A stretch of 64,000 bases of DNA from Clostridium sp. 26_21 (lineage in GTDB: Bacteria; Bacillota; Clostridia; TANB77; CAG-508): contig MNRO01000020.1 in assembly GCA_001915995.1 (NCBI GenBank), positions 1 through 64,000 of the forward strand, read 5' to 3'. Shown piece by piece: positions 60,214 through 64,000 of this stretch. The notes under the pieces were generated by a model. It was not told the origin of the DNA, made no database searches, and saw only the letters and a program-made list of their open reading frames with translations. Both the position numbers and the translations under genes were made by a program. Positions within the stretch are counted from its first letter, which is position 1, and each line of letters starts with the position of its first letter.

Positions 60214-61092
60214 ATGCAAGGAAAAATAATAGGAAATATATCAAATGTATATAAAATAAAAACAGAAAGCAAAGAATATAATGCGTATGCAAGAGGAAAA
60301 TTAAAGAATAATGAAATAACACCATTAGTAGGAGACAATGTAGAAATACAAGTAACAGATGAAGAAAAATCAGAAGCTATTATAGAAAAAGTAGAACAAA
60401 GAAAAAACGAAATAAAAAGGCCTAAAATATCAAATATAGATCAAATAATATTTGTAATATCAACAAAACATCCAAAACCAGATTTATTAATGTTAGACAA
60501 ACAATTAGCATATGCAGAAAAATTAGGAATAAATGCAATAATTATTATTAATAAAATAGATTTACAAGACAGTTATATAGAGATAAAAGAAGAATATTCT
60601 AAAGTTGGATATAAAGTAATTGTAACAAGTGCAAAAGAAAATAAAGGAATTGAAGAAGTAAAAGAAATATTAAAAAATAAAGTAAGCGTATTTTCAGGAA
60701 ATTCAGGAGTTGGAAAATCAAGTCTAATAAATGCAATATTTAATACAGATAAAACACAAGAAGGAGAAGTAAGCAAGAAAAATAAAAAAGGTAAAAATAC
60801 GACAACAGACACTAAATTATATGAAATTGAAGAAAATACATATATTGCAGATACACCAGGATTTTCAAGTTTTGAAATAAATGAAATAGAAAGTTCAGAA
60901 TTAGATAAATATTTTATAGAAATTGAGAAAGAATTAGGAAATTGCGAATTCGTTGGTTGTACACATATAAAAGAAGAAAAATGTGGAGTGAAACAAGCTG
61001 TACAAAATAGAAAAATATCACAAGGTAGATATGAAAGATTTTGTGAGATATATAATGAATTAAAAGATAAAGAAAAATATAAATGGAAATAA
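60214..61092 (+). CDS. rsgA: Ribosome small-subunit GTPase A
   Basis: This circularly permuted GTPase assists late 30S assembly. The 292-aa protein has an N-terminal OB domain, NKIDL (G4), GNSGVGKSSL (G1), DTPGFSSFEI (G3) and the C-terminal zinc motif CEFVGCTHIKEEKCGVK. It follows prkC as in other Firmicutes; rpe and thiN, often next, are absent. Confidence 0.95.
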   Translation: MQGKIIGNISNVYKIKTESKEYNAYARGKLKNNEITPLVGDNVEIQVTDEEKSEAIIEKVEQRKNEIKRPKISNIDQIIFVISTKHPKPDLLMLDKQLAYAEKLGINAIIIINKIDLQDSYIEIKEEYSKVGYKVIVTSAKENKGIEEVKEILKNKVSVFSGNSGVGKSSLINAIFNTDKTQEGEVSKKNKKGKNTTTDTKLYEIEENTYIADTPGFSSFEINEIESSELDKYFIEIEKELGNCEFVGCTHIKEEKCGVKQAVQNRKISQGRYERFCEIYNELKDKEKYKWK

Positions 61093-61125
61093 GGACTATT
61101 TCAAATTGAAATGGTCTTTTTCCTT
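61091..61125 (+). terminator. rsgA terminator
   Basis: GGACTATTTC pairs with GAAATGGTCTT, then Ts; it overlaps the stop codon. Confidence 0.75.
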
Positions 61126-61130
61126 GTAGA

Positions 61131-61158
61131 TGTAACTTTTTTCTGATAAGATTGTATA
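61131..61158 (+). promoter_or_regulatory. Candidate ECF-type promoter of the sigma-factor operon
   Basis: TGTAACTTTT (61131-61140), resembling the AAC-containing -35 of ECF promoters, and TTGTATA (61152-61158) stand about 16-17 bp apart. No good sigma-A promoter is seen. This suggests autoregulation. Confidence 0.4.
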
Positions 61159-61183
61159 AGAGATAGAAAAAGGAGGATTCAAG

Positions 61184-61741
61184 ATGCAAGAGAAAACAGA
61201 CAAAGAACTATACAAAGAGTTTCTATTAGGTAATAATAAAAGTTTTGAAGAAATAGTAAAAAGACATAAAAATTCAATTATATATTTTATACAAAGATAT
61301 ACCAAAAGCATAGATATAGCAGAAGATTTAGCACAAGATGTATTTTTATATATATTAATTCATAAGAAAAATTACAGATTTGAATATTCTTTAAAAACAT
61401 ATCTTTATACAATAGCAAAATCAAAAGCATTAAATTATATAAAAAGAGAAAAAAGAATTGTAGCAATAGACGAGAAAGAATATGAGAATATTAAAGATGT
61501 TGAAGAACTAGAGGAAAAAGTATTTAAAAATGAAAGAGCAGAAAATTTAAAAAATGCAATTCAAAAGCTAAAATTAGAATATCAAAATGCAATATATTTA
61601 GCAGATATAGAAGAATTGAGTTATAAAGAAATAGGTCATGTATTAAATAAAACAACATCAAATGTAAAAATATTGATATATAGAGCAAGAAGAGCATTAG
61701 AAAAAATAATATTAGAGGAGGGATATAAATATGAAAACTGA
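61184..61741 (+). CDS. ECF-type RNA polymerase sigma factor
   Basis: This 185-aa protein shows region 2 (RHKNSIIYFIQRYTKSIDIAEDLAQDVF in two pieces) and region 4 (IEELSYKEIGHVLNKTTSNVKILIYRARRAL in two pieces). GGAGG lies before the ATG. The next gene overlaps it by 11 bp and encodes a membrane protein that is probably its anti-sigma partner. Confidence 0.92.
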   Translation: MQEKTDKELYKEFLLGNNKSFEEIVKRHKNSIIYFIQRYTKSIDIAEDLAQDVFLYILIHKKNYRFEYSLKTYLYTIAKSKALNYIKREKRIVAIDEKEYENIKDVEELEEKVFKNERAENLKNAIQKLKLEYQNAIYLADIEELSYKEIGHVLNKTTSNVKILIYRARRALEKIILEEGYKYEN

Positions 61742-63647
61742 TAAGCAATTTATAGATGAAATCTATAAAAAATATGATGAATATCAAAAAGAAGAAAAAA
61801 TAAAAAAACAAAAAGTAATGAAAAAAATAATAAATATGGCAGCAGTTTTTGTTGTTGCAATATCATCAGTAGTAGTATTTTCACAGAAGAAAACTCCTAA
61901 AGTATTGCAAGAAATGAAAAAAGAAGAAATTGCTAAAATTGATTTAGAAACAGTTGGAAACTTTGAAAATTTTTATAATATTATAAAAAGTAAAAATTCT
62001 ACAAATGGAGAAACTAAATATTCATTTAATTTACAAGAAAGTATAACAGATGTAGCTAAATCAGACATGTTAGAAACTAGATCAAATACAAATATCCAAG
62101 TTGAAAATGTTGATGAAGGAGATATTGTAAAAACAGATGATAAATATATTTATTATTTAAGTAAACAAAGACTTATAATAATAAATGCTGAAAGTGCAGA
62201 AACATCAGAAAAAATAGCAGAAATAAATTTTAAGGAAGAAAATTTTTATCCTATGGAAATATATGTACAAAATAATAAATTAGCTTTAATAGGAAGTGTA
62301 TCATATAATGAGACTGTAAAAATGAGTACAGAAACTAGAGATATTAGTGAAGCCCCAAACTCAAAAACAGGAATTATAATATATGACATTACAGATAGAA
62401 GGAGTCCAAAAGAAATAAGAAATGTTATGTTAGAAGGAACTTATATAACATCAATGTCAAGAATGATAAATGAAAATATATATTTTGCTGTAAGTAAAAA
62501 CATATATGGATATGATATTAGTTGTAAAAGTATAGAAGAATTAAATGAAAATGATTATATGCCTAAATATATTGATACAGCAATATCTAATGAAGAAAAA
62601 TGTATTAGTTATGATAAAATTTATAATTTAGACGAAACAGAAGATGCAAATTATTTAATATTAGTAGGTATTAACATTAATGGAGATAATGAAGCAGATA
62701 TTCAAACATTTTTAGGAGCTGGAACATATTTATATTCATCTGAAAAAAATATGTATATTGCAACAAATAAAGTTGAATATGCTGAGAATTATAATGTTAT
62801 TTCTACTAAAACAAAATTAATGAAATTTGAATTAAATAATGGAAAAATTATATATAAAGCTAAAGGTGAGGTTGAGGGAAGAGTAAATAACCAATTCTCA
62901 ATGGATGAGAATGGTGATAACTTTAGAATTGCAACAACTACAGGAGAAATATGGTCAAATCAAAATACAAGTAATAATTTATATGTGTTAAATGGCAAGT
63001 TAGAAGAAATAGGAAAAATTGAAGGATTAGCAGAAGGAGAAAAAATATATTCAGTAAGATATATGGGAAGTAAAGCATATGTGGTAACATTTAAACAAAC
63101 AGATCCATTCTGGGTAATTGATTTATCAGATGCAACAAATCCACAAATTTTAGGAGAAGTACAACTTCCTGGATATAGTGTATATTTACATCCATATGAT
63201 GAAAAACATATAATAGGATTTGGATATGATACAAAAGAAAATGGAACCAGAGTAACAAATAATGGACTTAAATTAGTAATGTTTGATGTTTCAGATTTTA
63301 CAAATCCACAAGTAGTATTTCAAATAGCTGTTGGAGATAGTAAATACACATATTCAGAATTATTATATAACCATAAATCAGCAATATTTTCAAAAGAAAA
63401 AGGAATTATGGCATTTCCAATAAATTCATCATCTGGTTTAAAAACTAATTCGAGAGCAGTTATTTATAAAATTGACTTAGAAAATGGTTTTTCATTACAA
63501 GGTGAGATTGGAACTATAAGCAATAATTATGAAGAGGAAGTTAGAAGAATTGTATTTGTTAACGGAAATTATTATACTTTATCATATTCACAAGTTAGAG
63601 TTGCTGATATGGATTCATTAAATGTTTTTAAAGTTATTGATATATAA
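61731..63647 (+). CDS. Membrane-anchored beta-propeller protein, probable anti-sigma partner
   Basis: This 638-aa protein has a short charged cytoplasmic N-terminus (about 1-30), one membrane segment (about 33-50) and a large external domain of the secreted beta-propeller family (PF09826 type), with GDIVKTDDKYIYYLSKQRL, TFKQTDPFWVIDLSDATNP and LHPYDEKHIIGFGYD. Overlap with the ECF sigma gene and the membrane topology suggest that it senses an envelope signal and restrains the sigma factor. There is no zinc anti-sigma motif, so that is inference. GAGGAGG precedes the ATG. Confidence 0.8.
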   Translation: MKTDKQFIDEIYKKYDEYQKEEKIKKQKVMKKIINMAAVFVVAISSVVVFSQKKTPKVLQEMKKEEIAKIDLETVGNFENFYNIIKSKNSTNGETKYSFNLQESITDVAKSDMLETRSNTNIQVENVDEGDIVKTDDKYIYYLSKQRLIIINAESAETSEKIAEINFKEENFYPMEIYVQNNKLALIGSVSYNETVKMSTETRDISEAPNSKTGIIIYDITDRRSPKEIRNVMLEGTYITSMSRMINENIYFAVSKNIYGYDISCKSIEELNENDYMPKYIDTAISNEEKCISYDKIYNLDETEDANYLILVGININGDNEADIQTFLGAGTYLYSSEKNMYIATNKVEYAENYNVISTKTKLMKFELNNGKIIYKAKGEVEGRVNNQFSMDENGDNFRIATTTGEIWSNQNTSNNLYVLNGKLEEIGKIEGLAEGEKIYSVRYMGSKAYVVTFKQTDPFWVIDLSDATNPQILGEVQLPGYSVYLHPYDEKHIIGFGYDTKENGTRVTNNGLKLVMFDVSDFTNPQVVFQIAVGDSKYTYSELLYNHKSAIFSKEKGIMAFPINSSSGLKTNSRAVIYKIDLENGFSLQGEIGTISNNYEEEVRRIVFVNGNYYTLSYSQVRVADMDSLNVFKVIDI

Positions 63648-63695
63648 ATAAAAATTTAATTTTTTTATGATTGATTTTATTTTATAATTTTATGC

Positions 63696-63733
63696 AAAGA
63701 AAGATTAGTTATATTTCAAACTAATCTTTCTTT
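63696..63733. terminator. Bidirectional terminator
   Basis: AAAGAAAGATTAGTT (63696-63710) pairs perfectly with AACTAATCTTTCTTT (63719-63733) between convergent genes. Confidence 0.88.
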
Positions 63734-63736
63734 ATT

Positions 63737-63997
63737 TTAAGTATTTTCTTTTTCAACCAAATAAATCATTCCTAATATTGTAAGTTGAAAATTATTATGG
63801 ATTCGGTACTGTTTCCTTAAGTCATAAAATTCACCACATTGTGTGCTAGTACAAACTTCCCATTCCAATATCATACAAACAACAGCGATAATTTCAGCAT
63901 ATTTATTAAAATCTATATCTAAATGATTATGATTTAATAAAGCATATAGAGAAGTTATATCAATTCCGTAATTCATATTTCTATGGAGCTTATACAT
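63737..63997 (-). CDS. Unknown protein, probably truncated by the window end
   Basis: At least 86 codons on the minus strand ending at TAA 63737-63739. An in-frame ATG lies at 63997, but the frame may continue beyond the window. The visible part (NYGIDITSLYALLNHNHLDI; VCTSTQCGEFYDLRKQYRI) has two cysteines and no recognised domain. Base composition is slightly richer in G+C than the neighbours. Confidence 0.55.
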   Translation of the reverse strand: MYKLHRNMNYGIDITSLYALLNHNHLDIDFNKYAEIIAVVCMILEWEVCTSTQCGEFYDLRKQYRIHNNFQLTILGMIYLVEKENT

Positions 63998-64000
63998 TGC

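Overview
The window is AT-rich (roughly 27-28% G+C by eye) and reads as the chromosome of a spore-forming, Gram-positive-type anaerobe. It is probably an uncultured gut Clostridia lineage. Supporting genes are spoIIE, a PdaB-type deacetylase, rlmN-prpC-prkC(PASTA)-rsgA, SipW/TasA-type secretion, an OLE RNA/OapA pair and DUF1836. Codon use is strongly biased to A/T. No species call is possible from sequence reading alone.

Layout. 1-3440: tail of a surface protein, then acpS, tatD, a family-4 uracil-DNA glycosylase and a GltD-like oxidoreductase. 3440-7400: mixed-strand genes, including an HExxH protein with an unusual 3' region, an XRE-type regulator, a membrane protein, ruvA and a G+C-richer singleton. 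7500-18190: rarA, a split TauE/SafE exporter, a second copy of the XRE regulator, topB, an unknown 616-aa protein, mfd and a SpoU methyltransferase. 18200-18700: a compact locus that looks like a par-type type I toxin-antitoxin system. 18800-26140: phosphatase, G+C-richer singleton, pdaB, tandem-OB SSB, WG-repeat protein and an unknown. 26239-29766: spoIIE, a ~530-nt structured RNA (probable OLE) and oapA. 29900-38180: M23 peptidase, J-domain protein, SDR, DUF1836, rluD, rluB, S1 protein, a replication-relaxation-like protein and an acyltransferase-fold protein. 38258-38334: tRNA-Arg(UCU). 38335-46880: a mobile element with HUH Rep, XRE regulator, frameshifted large serine recombinase and several unknown genes. 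46880-50330: GIY-YIG gene and a SipW/TasA-like cluster. 50540-64000: lepB, holB, ricT, ferredoxin, ychF, DUF1294, U32 peptidase, rlmN-prpC-prkC-rsgA, an ECF sigma factor with a beta-propeller membrane partner, and a final partial gene.

Most notable signals. (1) 18200-18700: a 29-codon ORF with a strong, self-sequestered Shine-Dalgarno converges on a ~77-nt antisense RNA. That RNA carries two short repeats of the ORF's start region and a terminator loop complementary to the mRNA terminator loop. (2) A ~140-bp element folding into three consecutive hairpins occurs three times on the + strand, each time starting in the T-tract of an intrinsic terminator. A fourth degraded copy lies on the - strand. 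The stems are kept while the sequence changes. (3) Two arrays of a 7-bp box repeated at exactly 11-bp steps abut weak -35 regions, as expected for an OmpR/PhoB-class response regulator. (4) A probable OLE RNA stands immediately before oapA. Gene starts were re-chosen where a Shine-Dalgarno sequence clearly favoured a different codon.
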